This document shows, one piece after another, positions 53,553 through 62,657 of a DNA stretch of 64,000 bases; position 1 is the first letter of the stretch, and each line of letters starts with the position of its first letter. This DNA is from JABMMZ01 sp040386935 (GTDB taxonomy: Bacteria; Bacteroidota; Bacteroidia; NS11-12g; UBA955), in assembly GCA_040386935.1 (NCBI GenBank), contig JAZKEQ010000029.1, forward strand, positions 23,757 to 87,756. Reading direction: 5' to 3'. Under the pieces are notes generated by a model that did not search any database, was not told the DNA's origin, and saw only the letters and a program-made list of their open reading frames with translations. Both the position numbers and the translations under genes were made by a program.

Positions 53553-54439
53553 AAAATAATATAGACATATCAGAATTTGACAAGTTTTTCAAGGATGGCC
53601 TTGAAAATGCTATGCAAACGCCTCCTGCAGGTGTTTGGGAGAGTGTGTCAGGTTCATTGACTACATCTGCTGCAACTACAACTGCCGCAGTTGTTAAAAC
53701 AGCTTTATGGCTTAAAGTAGGTGTTGCCATTATTACTACTTCAGCAATTATTCTGGGTACTGTTTATTTAACAGATTCAGAAAAAGAAACCATGCCGGCT
53801 GTTCAGGTACAGGAAACCCCTGTAAATCCAACAGTAGAAAATAATACACCAACTCCATTGGCTCCAATTGAAAATCCTGCCATCACACAAGCAGACCAGC
53901 CAGCTGGAACTAATGGGAATAATACATGGATTGATGTTTCTTTCCCTCCAAAGAAGAGTGAAGAACCACAAACCAACTATAATGAAGTACCGACTGATGC
54001 ACCTGTAAGTAATCAGCAAACTGACTATAATTCACCTGTTACATTCCCTGCTGATGTTGCTCCGATTTTACCTAAAGCGGTAGTAAAGAAAAAAGACACC
54101 TCAATTTTAAACGGTGTAAGAGATGGAAACGAAGTGGTAGAAAATGATCATATCGTTATTAAAACCTCTGACAGTGTGCTGATTATTCCAAATGCATTTA
54201 CACCAAATGGCGATGGCATCAATGATACCTACACGATAGACATAAAAGGGGAAACAAGTGTGAGAATAGTAGTGTTAGATCGCAATGGCAGTAAGATTTT
54301 TGAAACAACAGATAAAACAAAAGGTTGGGATCCAACAATTGACAATTATCCTGTTGGTACCTACTATGTGGTCGTGTACTATAAGTTCCCAAATTCACCT
54401 GAAAATAAGCACAGCCAAACCATCATTTTAAAACGATAA
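53549..54439 (+). CDS. membrane protein with anti-sigma-like N-terminus and CHU_C-like tail
   Basis: A 296-residue protein starting at GTG inside the sigma factor stop. Residues 1-50 are cytosolic and contain FDKFFKDGLENAMQTPPAGV-W, a motif seen in Bacteroidota membrane proteins encoded after ECF sigma genes. One membrane helix lies at about 51-74. A Pro/Thr/Asn-rich stretch (about 80-210) follows, then a CHU_C-like domain to the end (IPNAFTPNGDGINDTYTI, VGTYYVVVYYKF, final IILKR). The usual RWG and WNG of CHU_C read DRNG and WDPT here. It is probably an anti-sigma factor with a cargo-like sensor. Function is inferred. Confidence 0.8.
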   Translation: MKNNIDISEFDKFFKDGLENAMQTPPAGVWESVSGSLTTSAATTTAAVVKTALWLKVGVAIITTSAIILGTVYLTDSEKETMPAVQVQETPVNPTVENNTPTPLAPIENPAITQADQPAGTNGNNTWIDVSFPPKKSEEPQTNYNEVPTDAPVSNQQTDYNSPVTFPADVAPILPKAVVKKKDTSILNGVRDGNEVVENDHIVIKTSDSVLIIPNAFTPNGDGINDTYTIDIKGETSVRIVVLDRNGSKIFETTDKTKGWDPTIDNYPVGTYYVVVYYKFPNSPENKHSQTIILKR

Positions 54440-54493
54440 AAAACGACTTGTAAACTTCAATAAATTAATCTAATATAGCAACTTGAAATTATT

Positions 54494-57400
54494 ATGAATA
54501 TAAAGTATCAAATAAGCAGATCCCTGAAAGCATTCGGCCTAATGGCAGTCTTGCTCTTGGGTGTTTCATCTGTAAAAGCACAATGTACCATTACCACCTC
54601 AGGTCCTCCCTGTGTTAACCAACCAATTCAGTTTTTTTGTAACACAACCGGTGCAAGTAATTACAATTGGGACTTTAACAGTGAAGGTGCAAACACATCG
54701 CTTTGTAACCCCTCTTTTGCATTTAGCACTACAGGAACCAAAACGATAACATTAAGCCTGAAGCTGGCCAATGGCAGTACCTGTAACGCTACAACTACAA
54801 TTGTAGTGAAAGGTGCTCCTGTTATTGATTTTGTAAAACTCTCAGATGATACAAGTTGCTTTTTTGGCAACTCGTTTTGTTTTAGAGATGATACAAAACC
54901 GGTAGACAATGGCGGTTGTATCAAATCCATCAAGTATGTGTGGAGTGATGGTGAATTGATTACAGTGTCAGGCACAGCACCAACAGGTGTTACAATGCCT
55001 AATTCATTTTGTAAATCATTTACCAACCCTGCCGGTGGTACTTACGACTTGTTAATTGAAACTGAAGATTGTAACGGTTGTATTTCCCGTAAAACTTTTC
55101 TATCTATTTGCGTAGTAAGAGCTTCAATGGGTTTGACGTTCTCATCTCTCAGACCAAAGGCTTGTGATAGTGTAAAATTAACAGTAACAAATGCTTCTTT
55201 AATAGATATTAAAGATATTGACTCATTCCGATGGGATTGGGGTGATAGTAAATTTACTTCAGGTAAAGGCGGAACCGGTGCGCCAAATTGGAAAACAACG
55301 GTATCTCACATGTTCTATACTCAAGGACCAAATGCAGGTGAGTTCAATACGAAATTAACTGTTTGGTCTAAATTCGGTTGTAAAGAATCTTTCACATTTT
55401 TCTCATCTGCAACCAATTTGAAACTTGATCCTCAAATTATAGCGAGTTTTGATTCGGTGTGTTATGATGATCCTGTGATTGATTTTACTATTAAAGGCGG
55501 AGTGATACCTCAGGGTGTGAGTCCGGTGTTCAACTATGGTGACCCTGATTCAGGGCCGTTGAACATTACTAGACAGTGGGTAGGGAATCATAGTTTTACT
55601 AAATCAGGACCATTCAAAATTAAATTTACCTATAATCACCCAATATGTGGTAATAGAGAAATATATGACACAATTCTGGTAATAGGGCCGGAATCCAAAA
55701 TTGAAAAAGCGTTCAACTGGTTAGTGGATTCATTGAGATACCAGTGCGTTATTAAAGATACTGTTAAATTTAAAAACTTCTCTGTATTCTACCACAACGA
55801 TAGAAAATTCAGAGATGATGACAGTACTTTTGTATTTGGAGACAGCTTATTATACGATGTTAAAAAAGACACCATCATTTTAGGCAATCCTACATTCGAC
55901 AGAAATTACATGGTGTGGTTAAAACCGGGTTTCAATGCTCCATTAACCCACATATTCAATTCTAAATCCGGACAAACTTCAGTTGATGCGGCTCCTGCCA
56001 ATCAAAGAGGAAATTCTTGTATATTCAGAGTATGGGATTTTGATGATGATTTTTGTGAAAAATGTACCACTGATACCAAAAACGGTATTAATACAGTTCT
56101 CAAAAATTGTAAGTTCTCAAAAGACTCCTTGCCACAACACTGGTATACACCTTGGGATTCCATCTATCAAACAAGAAACAGTACACGTGCTGCTAATGGT
56201 ATCAGATACAATAAAGACTCAGGTCTTTGTATTCAAACCAAAATATGGCCGGATGACTCAATGGCAATTATCAGATATACCACATTGTATTATGGCAACA
56301 ACGTATTGGGAAAAAAAGCAAAAGACTCCTTAATATATGCAGGTATCAAAAATAAAGTAATGGTGCCATCATTTATTGCCGGACCAGCACGGTGGGATGC
56401 GACATCCGAGGCCCCGAGGTTCTATCTAGGGCGAACGGACACCATGTACCTCGACAACAATAATGGTATTACACCTAACATGATAAGAGGTCTGCGTTAT
56501 CAAACCGTACAAATTGGACAATCATTGATCCTTAAATCAAAAACTGATACAGCCTTCTTCAACTATTGGATAGTAGATGTATTGGATACAATTGCGAATG
56601 ATCTTGTTAGACCATGGCACAATGTAGTTTCAAGAATGAAAATGCAAGGATATAATGCTACAGATAGTTTAGATCCGGCATTACACAGACAGAAATTCTA
56701 TGAAGGAACTACTGTTAGATGTTTCAACGTTCGCTTGTTCCAGAAAGATATGTGTCACGCTTTAGCTTGCGAAAATCAGGCAACAGCTCAATTGGCTTTG
56801 ATGCCTCCTAGTGCTAAAAAATTAAGAAAAGATGGTATGCAGTGTTTGGGTGGTAGCCAGGATAATTATGGTATAACCTTTATTCTGTCTGATACTAAAC
56901 CGGGCTGTACACGTACTTATGCACAGATAAATTACGATACAGCATTGAGTAAATTTGGATGGGTGGATGCAATAGGCCCTAACTTGGCTGGTGGTTCAAT
57001 TGCAACAGGTAATCTACCTCCTGTTAATCCTCCATACTTGGGTTATGACTTAGGCGGACCTGCCCCATCACGTTTCTCAAAACAATTTACAACTGACGAC
57101 TTTAAGGATTCACTTACAGGTTATATCAATGTTGGTTTAATCGTAGGTACAGGTATGTGGAGAACTCCAAACGACCCTCCTATAGATGACCTGAACTACC
57201 CTGCTACTTGTATTGATACTGTTTACTATCCAAAATTCGCTCGTTTCCCTGTATTGGATAACAGATTCAGAATCATCAAACCTAAACAAGGTCCTGAGTT
57301 TACTAAAATATGCAGAAAAGATACTTTGTGTATGACTTTGATGCCACGTAACAGAAGTTATATTCCTGATGTTGAAGAGTTAAACTGGAGCTTATCTGCA

Positions 57401-59986
57401 GCCAACGTTGGTAAATACTTCGATAAGTACTACACAATGCAAGTAAATGAATACTATGAGCGTTTTGCTAAAAACAAAAATAATCCTTCAGATACTAACT
57501 TATACGATTACTTACACCACAAGAGCATTTCATATTTTGATGGGAAGAACAGTACTTTAGATAGTCAGGTGATTCAGGTTGCTAAGATTGTAAAATGGCA
57601 TACTGAAGCAGATATTACTCCTGTATTCGATCAGATTAAACAAATTTTGATTGCTAGCAATATCGATATTTACGATTTAAGTCCTACCCAATTATCTGAA
57701 ATTATCTGGAACGGTCAAGGCGCATTCGGAAAACCATACACAGGTTCAAGAGGTTGTTTGGATACTACAGGATATGGTAAATTCATCAGATTCTATAAAG
57801 TAAAAGACTCTAGTGTTATTACACACTTTAGAGATACCAGTTTATTGCCATTGAATAAAGTTGTTGGTTTTGATGGTCTAACCTATAATGCTTATTGCTT
57901 TGTTCCTCAATATTCCGGTTTTTATTTTGCTAACTTCGGTTTGAGAAGCCGTGCACCTGAGAATTGTGTAATGCAAACAGGAAGTGCTAAAAAAGTAATT
58001 GTTGGTTTCTATGGCAGAATGGATTACACTGATACTATCCTTTGCCACGGAGAAGATGTATCAGCCTACACTGAATTCAAATATTTTGATGCATATCCTG
58101 AAATCACCAACAGATTACTTGACCCAACTGACTATTGGTACGATAGAAGAAGTGAAGCAGGGAATCAAAATAGAGAAGGCAGAACAAGATGGGATTTGAG
58201 CAAGGACGATGATACTTTAAATCCTCCAAACACTGTATTTGGTCCTTTCCCTTATGGTCAAACAGGTGTTGGTACAGGTTCATTCCCTGCTGTACCTCCG
58301 GGAGTTGTTACTCACTTAGTTAAATTAGGCGGATTGTCAGTTCCGGGTGCTATCTATTACTTGTCAGATACAGGTGGATACTACCAAGTGAGAGTGACCA
58401 CTGCGGATAGCTTGGGTTGTAGAGATACTTTCCCTCAGGATATCTTCGTAACAGCGGCTAACGCATTCTTTAAACTGGATCAGAATCGTCCTGAGTGCGC
58501 TACTGTAATTGAGTTCTTTGATTCATCATACGTATTCGACCCATGTGTATGGAAATTGAAAGACAAATGCGATTACATCACTAAATGGATCATCAACTGG
58601 GGTGATAGCAGCAAAAATAAAATCAGTACTTTCAGAAACTTCTTACCACCACAGATTGGTCACGATTATGTAAGAAACGGTAGATTCAAGGTTACCCTAA
58701 GGGTAGAAACTTATCTGGGATGTTGGGATACTTTCTCGCGCATGATTTATATACCTGGTCCGGTACCGTTCTTCGATACATTTATTCCTCGTAAGTACTG
58801 TGTGAACGAACGTGTTGACTTTAGCAACTTAAGTACATACATGAAACAAGATAGCAGTATCTGGTTATGGGACTTCGGTGATGGATTCTACGACAGTCAG
58901 TTCGATACAATCATCCCTGGTAAAAATGATACCATCAGTCATAGATATACCAAACCGGGTAGATATAAAATATTCCTGAGACAGAACTTTGTACTGAATC
59001 TGGGTGGAACTATCAAGAAGTGTTTTGTTACATATCCTGATACACTTTCAGAACAACCAATTTTCTACATCGATGTATACCCTTACGATTCTGTTAAACT
59101 CAAAATCTCAAGGACCGAAATTTGCGAAAATGACACTGTGGAGCTGATAGGTATGGTTAAACCAACTAATAAATACCAGTACTACAGATGGCACTTTGGG
59201 GTAACACCTACAGATACGCTCATCACTCAGGATACTTCATACCTTGATGATAAAGCAAAACGCTATGTAGATAAAGGCAGATACGTGATCAAGTTTATGG
59301 GTGATAGAAATACTGTAAACACAACTGAGAAAGTTTGTCCGGGTGAAGATTCAGTTATTCTGAATGTCGCTAATGTGAAAGCTGACTTCGAAATTGATAC
59401 CACTAAATCTCCGATATTCTGTTTTGAGAATAAATCATTGAACAGTACCAACCACGCATGGAGTCTGTACAACAAGGAAGACATCATGTTATTGGATCCT
59501 GCAGATAGAAAGGTAGTCTTTGACGGAATAACAGGTTCTGAAGCAAATGACCCTAAACCATGCAGAGATTACAGAGATTCAGTAGGTGAGTATTGGGTAT
59601 GTCTTGAAGCAATAAATGATATTGGCTGTAGAGATACCACGTGTCGCAAATTAGTAAACAGATTCGAAGCGTCTATCCGCCCACCAAACGTGTTCACTCC
59701 TGATAATGGTGCGTTCCAAGGTACTGATAAAGAAGGTCTGAAAGGTAACGATGTATTCAACATCGAAATCAAAGGCGAAGATTTATACGACCTGGTAATA
59801 TATGACCGTTGGGGTGTGAAAGTATTCGATTCAAAAGATAAAAATGTTGACTGGAACGGAAAAATAAACAATACAGGTGCTGAGTGTCCAAATGGTACTT
59901 ACTACTATATCTTGAACTACAGATATAAAGGTAAAGACAAGAAAGAACCGGTATTGAATGGAACTGTTCAGATCATAAGAGGATAA
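54494..59986 (+). CDS. giant PKD-rich exoprotein with CHU_C (type IX secretion) C-terminus
   Basis: An 1830-residue secreted protein: signal peptide (ISRSLKAFGLMAVLLLGVSS, cleavage near KAQ), several PKD-like domains (NYNWDFNSEGANTS, FRWDWGDSKFTSG, KWIINWGDSSKN, IWLWDFGDGFYDS), many cysteines and a CHU_C tail (PPNVFTPDNG, VIYDRWGVKVFDS, VDWNGKINN, final QIIRG). It should be exported by T9SS and attached to or released from the surface. It lies 54 bases after the anti-sigma-like gene with no terminator between, so it is a likely member of that operon. A GC-rich patch with odd codons lies at about residues 630-655. Confidence 0.88.
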   Translation: MNIKYQISRSLKAFGLMAVLLLGVSSVKAQCTITTSGPPCVNQPIQFFCNTTGASNYNWDFNSEGANTSLCNPSFAFSTTGTKTITLSLKLANGSTCNATTTIVVKGAPVIDFVKLSDDTSCFFGNSFCFRDDTKPVDNGGCIKSIKYVWSDGELITVSGTAPTGVTMPNSFCKSFTNPAGGTYDLLIETEDCNGCISRKTFLSICVVRASMGLTFSSLRPKACDSVKLTVTNASLIDIKDIDSFRWDWGDSKFTSGKGGTGAPNWKTTVSHMFYTQGPNAGEFNTKLTVWSKFGCKESFTFFSSATNLKLDPQIIASFDSVCYDDPVIDFTIKGGVIPQGVSPVFNYGDPDSGPLNITRQWVGNHSFTKSGPFKIKFTYNHPICGNREIYDTILVIGPESKIEKAFNWLVDSLRYQCVIKDTVKFKNFSVFYHNDRKFRDDDSTFVFGDSLLYDVKKDTIILGNPTFDRNYMVWLKPGFNAPLTHIFNSKSGQTSVDAAPANQRGNSCIFRVWDFDDDFCEKCTTDTKNGINTVLKNCKFSKDSLPQHWYTPWDSIYQTRNSTRAANGIRYNKDSGLCIQTKIWPDDSMAIIRYTTLYYGNNVLGKKAKDSLIYAGIKNKVMVPSFIAGPARWDATSEAPRFYLGRTDTMYLDNNNGITPNMIRGLRYQTVQIGQSLILKSKTDTAFFNYWIVDVLDTIANDLVRPWHNVVSRMKMQGYNATDSLDPALHRQKFYEGTTVRCFNVRLFQKDMCHALACENQATAQLALMPPSAKKLRKDGMQCLGGSQDNYGITFILSDTKPGCTRTYAQINYDTALSKFGWVDAIGPNLAGGSIATGNLPPVNPPYLGYDLGGPAPSRFSKQFTTDDFKDSLTGYINVGLIVGTGMWRTPNDPPIDDLNYPATCIDTVYYPKFARFPVLDNRFRIIKPKQGPEFTKICRKDTLCMTLMPRNRSYIPDVEELNWSLSAANVGKYFDKYYTMQVNEYYERFAKNKNNPSDTNLYDYLHHKSISYFDGKNSTLDSQVIQVAKIVKWHTEADITPVFDQIKQILIASNIDIYDLSPTQLSEIIWNGQGAFGKPYTGSRGCLDTTGYGKFIRFYKVKDSSVITHFRDTSLLPLNKVVGFDGLTYNAYCFVPQYSGFYFANFGLRSRAPENCVMQTGSAKKVIVGFYGRMDYTDTILCHGEDVSAYTEFKYFDAYPEITNRLLDPTDYWYDRRSEAGNQNREGRTRWDLSKDDDTLNPPNTVFGPFPYGQTGVGTGSFPAVPPGVVTHLVKLGGLSVPGAIYYLSDTGGYYQVRVTTADSLGCRDTFPQDIFVTAANAFFKLDQNRPECATVIEFFDSSYVFDPCVWKLKDKCDYITKWIINWGDSSKNKISTFRNFLPPQIGHDYVRNGRFKVTLRVETYLGCWDTFSRMIYIPGPVPFFDTFIPRKYCVNERVDFSNLSTYMKQDSSIWLWDFGDGFYDSQFDTIIPGKNDTISHRYTKPGRYKIFLRQNFVLNLGGTIKKCFVTYPDTLSEQPIFYIDVYPYDSVKLKISRTEICENDTVELIGMVKPTNKYQYYRWHFGVTPTDTLITQDTSYLDDKAKRYVDKGRYVIKFMGDRNTVNTTEKVCPGEDSVILNVANVKADFEIDTTKSPIFCFENKSLNSTNHAWSLYNKEDIMLLDPADRKVVFDGITGSEANDPKPCRDYRDSVGEYWVCLEAINDIGCRDTTCRKLVNRFEASIRPPNVFTPDNGAFQGTDKEGLKGNDVFNIEIKGEDLYDLVIYDRWGVKVFDSKDKNVDWNGKINNTGAECPNGTYYYILNYRYKGKDKKEPVLNGTVQIIRG

Positions 59987-60007
59987 CTAATAATATTATA
60001 TTTCAAA

Positions 60008-60035
60008 CAAACCCCGGCCTTAAAACCGGGGTTTG
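60008..60035 (+). terminator. intrinsic terminator of the giant exoprotein gene
   Basis: CAAACCCCGG (60008-60017), loop CCTTAAAA, CCGGGGTTTG (60026-60035): a perfect 10-bp stem 21 bases after the stop. The T-run is short (TTT inside the arm). Confidence 0.75.
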
Positions 60036-60066
60036 TTCGTTTATAGGAATAAGGGTTGTATTTTTG
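60032..60066 (+). promoter_or_regulatory. promoter of mnmE
   Basis: TTTG (60032-60035), 23 bases, TATTTTTG (60059-60066). The -33 lies in the right arm of the upstream terminator. The -7 ends 7 bases before the ATG at 60074. Confidence 0.5.
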
Positions 60067-60073
60067 CCCCACT

Positions 60074-61480
60074 ATGTTAGGCGCCTATCAACAGGATGAT
60101 ACCATCACAGCAATTGCTACGCCCAATGGTGTTTCAGCCATTGGCATCATCAGATTATCAGGACCCGAGGCATTTACAATTTGCAACAAGGTTTTTAAAG
60201 GGAAAAATATAACATTGCAGGCTTCCCATACCGTTCACTATGGCTTTATAATGAATGGCGATACAGCCATTGATGAAGTGATGGTGACATTGTTCAGAGC
60301 ACCCAAAAGTTTTACAACAGAAGACAGTATTGAGATTGCTTGTCACGGATCACCCTATATACTTGAGCAAATCATCAATGTTCTTATCACCGCTGGAGCA
60401 CGGCTAGCATTGCCGGGTGAATTTACAATCAGGGCCTTTATGAAGGGTAGAATCGACTTGTCTCAGGCAGAGGCTGTAGCAGATCTGATAGTGTCTCAAA
60501 ACGCTTCCCAACACGCCATAGCCATGCAGCAAATGAGGGGAGGGATAACCAACGAAATTGCATTACTCCGACAAGAGTTGTTAGATTTTGTATCACTCAT
60601 TGAACTTGAACTCGACTTTGGTGAAGAAGATGTTGAATTTGCTGATAGAAAGGATTTGTATACCTTGGTCAATAAAATCATACACCACATCAGTCCACTA
60701 ATCAATTCATTCAGGTACGGCAATGCCATCAAAAACGGATTGCCCATTGCAATTATTGGTCGGCCAAATGCCGGAAAGTCATCATTACTCAATTTGTTGT
60801 TACAGGATGAAAGGGCAATTGTTTCAGATATAGCCGGTACTACCCGCGATACCATCGAAGAGGTAATGACAATAGGAGGAGTGCCCTTCCGTTTTATTGA
60901 TACAGCAGGTATCAGGGCAACTGAAGATACCATAGAGAAAATTGGCATAGCAAAGGCTTTGAAAAAAATAGAAGAGGCCCGTATGGTGTTGTATATTTTT
61001 GATGCGGCTAATACACCAATCTCAGAAGTGTTGGAAGACATCAGCATGATTAATGAAAAAAATCACGACATCAGCTTATTGATAATGGTGAACAAAACCG
61101 ATTTATTGTCAAATGATCAGGTAAAGGATTTAATTGCAACTATTAAAACCCATGGTCATACCAATGTTTTTGCCATTCAGGCCAATAATAATTCTCAGGA
61201 TTCATTAAATCAGATAACAAAGGCGTTGGATAATATTGCTCAGCAAATGAACCCTGAAGACAATCAAACTGTGATTACCAATGTGCGACATTACAATGCA
61301 TTATTGGAAGCAAGAAATGCCCTTAATCATGTAGTAACAGGACTCGATAATCGCCTGAGCAGTGATTTACTATCGCTTGATATCAAACAATCACTGAATG
61401 CATTGGGACAGATAACGGGAGAGGTAACAAGTGATGAAATATTGGGTAATATTTTTGGCAAGTTTTGTATCGGAAAGTAA
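60074..61480 (+). CDS. mnmE: tRNA modification GTPase MnmE
   Basis: A 468-residue enzyme that, with MnmG, modifies the wobble uridine of several tRNAs. The N-terminal folate-binding domain starts DTITAIATPNGVSAIGIIRL. The G domain has G1 GRPNAGKSSLLN (about 227-238), G2 GTTRDTIEE, G3 DTAGIRATED and G4 NKTD. The C-terminal motif with the essential cysteine is FGKFCIGK. Length and order are normal. ATG 60074 was chosen because the frame upstream covers the promoter. Confidence 0.97.
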   Translation: MLGAYQQDDTITAIATPNGVSAIGIIRLSGPEAFTICNKVFKGKNITLQASHTVHYGFIMNGDTAIDEVMVTLFRAPKSFTTEDSIEIACHGSPYILEQIINVLITAGARLALPGEFTIRAFMKGRIDLSQAEAVADLIVSQNASQHAIAMQQMRGGITNEIALLRQELLDFVSLIELELDFGEEDVEFADRKDLYTLVNKIIHHISPLINSFRYGNAIKNGLPIAIIGRPNAGKSSLLNLLLQDERAIVSDIAGTTRDTIEEVMTIGGVPFRFIDTAGIRATEDTIEKIGIAKALKKIEEARMVLYIFDAANTPISEVLEDISMINEKNHDISLLIMVNKTDLLSNDQVKDLIATIKTHGHTNVFAIQANNNSQDSLNQITKALDNIAQQMNPEDNQTVITNVRHYNALLEARNALNHVVTGLDNRLSSDLLSLDIKQSLNALGQITGEVTSDEILGNIFGKFCIGK

Positions 61481-61552
61481 CCCACATTCATTGTATACTA
61501 AAACCAATTCTATGATTTCAGTGGAATAATTGTTTTCTTTGCGTACTATAAC

Positions 61553-62164
61553 ATGAAAAAATATTTAACGATAGGTTTGTTGTTTGTCATTGCTTTGTCA
61601 CATGTAAATGCACAGGATGGTGATACCAAACACATGATTTCAGCCGGATTTGGAGCTCCTAATATTCCAAAAACTTTTTTCAATTTTCTTTCTAAGTACG
61701 ATAATTTTAAATCAAAGGGAACCGGCCCTTTCCATTTGAAATATGAATATAAACCAACCTGGGTATTTGGGATTGGAGCCAATCTCAATTACATGAAGTA
61801 TCAGGTCAGTTTTGTAAATGAAGTATTAGATACTGTAAAGGGAGTTCAGGTGCCTAATAATGTAAGTATCGACTGCTGGAATGCAGCACTTAATATAAGA
61901 GCGAACATACACTTTATCAAGCCTGATGATGAACAAAAAAGCGATGTGTATTTTGGTATGGGTCTTGGCTATCGTTTTGGGAAGTTTAGAGTATCGAGCG
62001 ATTACGAAGATCAGACCCCTTCATTTAAATTGCCTTCATTGTTTAAAATGGGTTTTGAAACAACTTTGGGCTATCGTTATCTCTTTACAAAAAATTTAGG
62101 GGCTTATGTTGAACTTGGAGCCGCTAAGTCTATTATTCAGTTTGGAATAACAGGAGCCTTCTAG
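61553..62164 (+). CDS. small outer membrane beta-barrel protein
   Basis: A 203-residue protein with a signal peptide (MKKYLTIGLLFVIALSHVNA) and alternating aromatic/polar strands ending in a final strand with GAYVELGAAKSIIQFGITGAF, terminal Phe included. It resembles the eight-strand OmpW/PorT-like barrels of Bacteroidota, though the exact family is uncertain. Its stop codon shares CTAG with the stop of the convergent rfaE2. Confidence 0.75.
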   Translation: MKKYLTIGLLFVIALSHVNAQDGDTKHMISAGFGAPNIPKTFFNFLSKYDNFKSKGTGPFHLKYEYKPTWVFGIGANLNYMKYQVSFVNEVLDTVKGVQVPNNVSIDCWNAALNIRANIHFIKPDDEQKSDVYFGMGLGYRFGKFRVSSDYEDQTPSFKLPSLFKMGFETTLGYRYLFTKNLGAYVELGAAKSIIQFGITGAF

Positions 62165-62655
62165 CTGTTTTTGATTTTCTTTTCAATCAGAGAGGTTGAA
62201 TAACCTTCAATGAAATCAATGGTTTCAACACTACCGCCACGGGTTTTCACAATATCATATCCAACAATATCTTCTGCTTTATAATCAGCTCCCTTAACCA
62301 AAACATCGGGTTGTATAGCTGCTATCAAATTATATGGTGTGTCATCGTCAAACAATACAACGGCAGCAACACTCTCAAGCGAAGCCAATACATATAAACG
62401 GGCTTGTTCATCCTGAATAGGGCGGGATGGTGATTTGCCCTGTCGTTTTACAGATGCATCAGTATTTACTCCCACTATCAGGCAGTCACCTTTATCAGCA
62501 GCTTTGGCCAGATAATCAACATGCCCTTTATGAATAATATCAAAACAACCGTTTGTGAATACAATGCGCTGCCCTTTGTCGCGTGCCTGTTGTATAAAAT
62601 CAGACAACGTTGCATCATTCTTAATTTTATTCTGTATAAAAGCGTGGTGCATCAT
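62161..62655 (-). CDS. rfaE2: D-glycero-beta-D-manno-heptose 1-phosphate adenylyltransferase
   Basis: A 164-residue nucleotidyltransferase equal to the C-terminal half of HldE. FTNGCFDIIHKGH carries the HxGH motif (His42, His45). VNTDASVKRQGKSPSRPIQD and PDVLVKGADYKAEDIVG follow as in the family. It transfers AMP to heptose-1-phosphate for LPS or glycan synthesis. The kinase half is not nearby. It lies 2 bases after the UPF0104 gene in an operon with panD. Confidence 0.93.
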   Translation of the reverse strand: MMHHAFIQNKIKNDATLSDFIQQARDKGQRIVFTNGCFDIIHKGHVDYLAKAADKGDCLIVGVNTDASVKRQGKSPSRPIQDEQARLYVLASLESVAAVVLFDDDTPYNLIAAIQPDVLVKGADYKAEDIVGYDIVKTRGGSVETIDFIEGYSTSLIEKKIKNS

Positions 62656-62657
62656 AT

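Noticed and set aside
62161..62655. Full bifunctional HldE
   Set aside because: Only the 164-residue nucleotidyltransferase part is present; no kinase domain is fused or adjacent.
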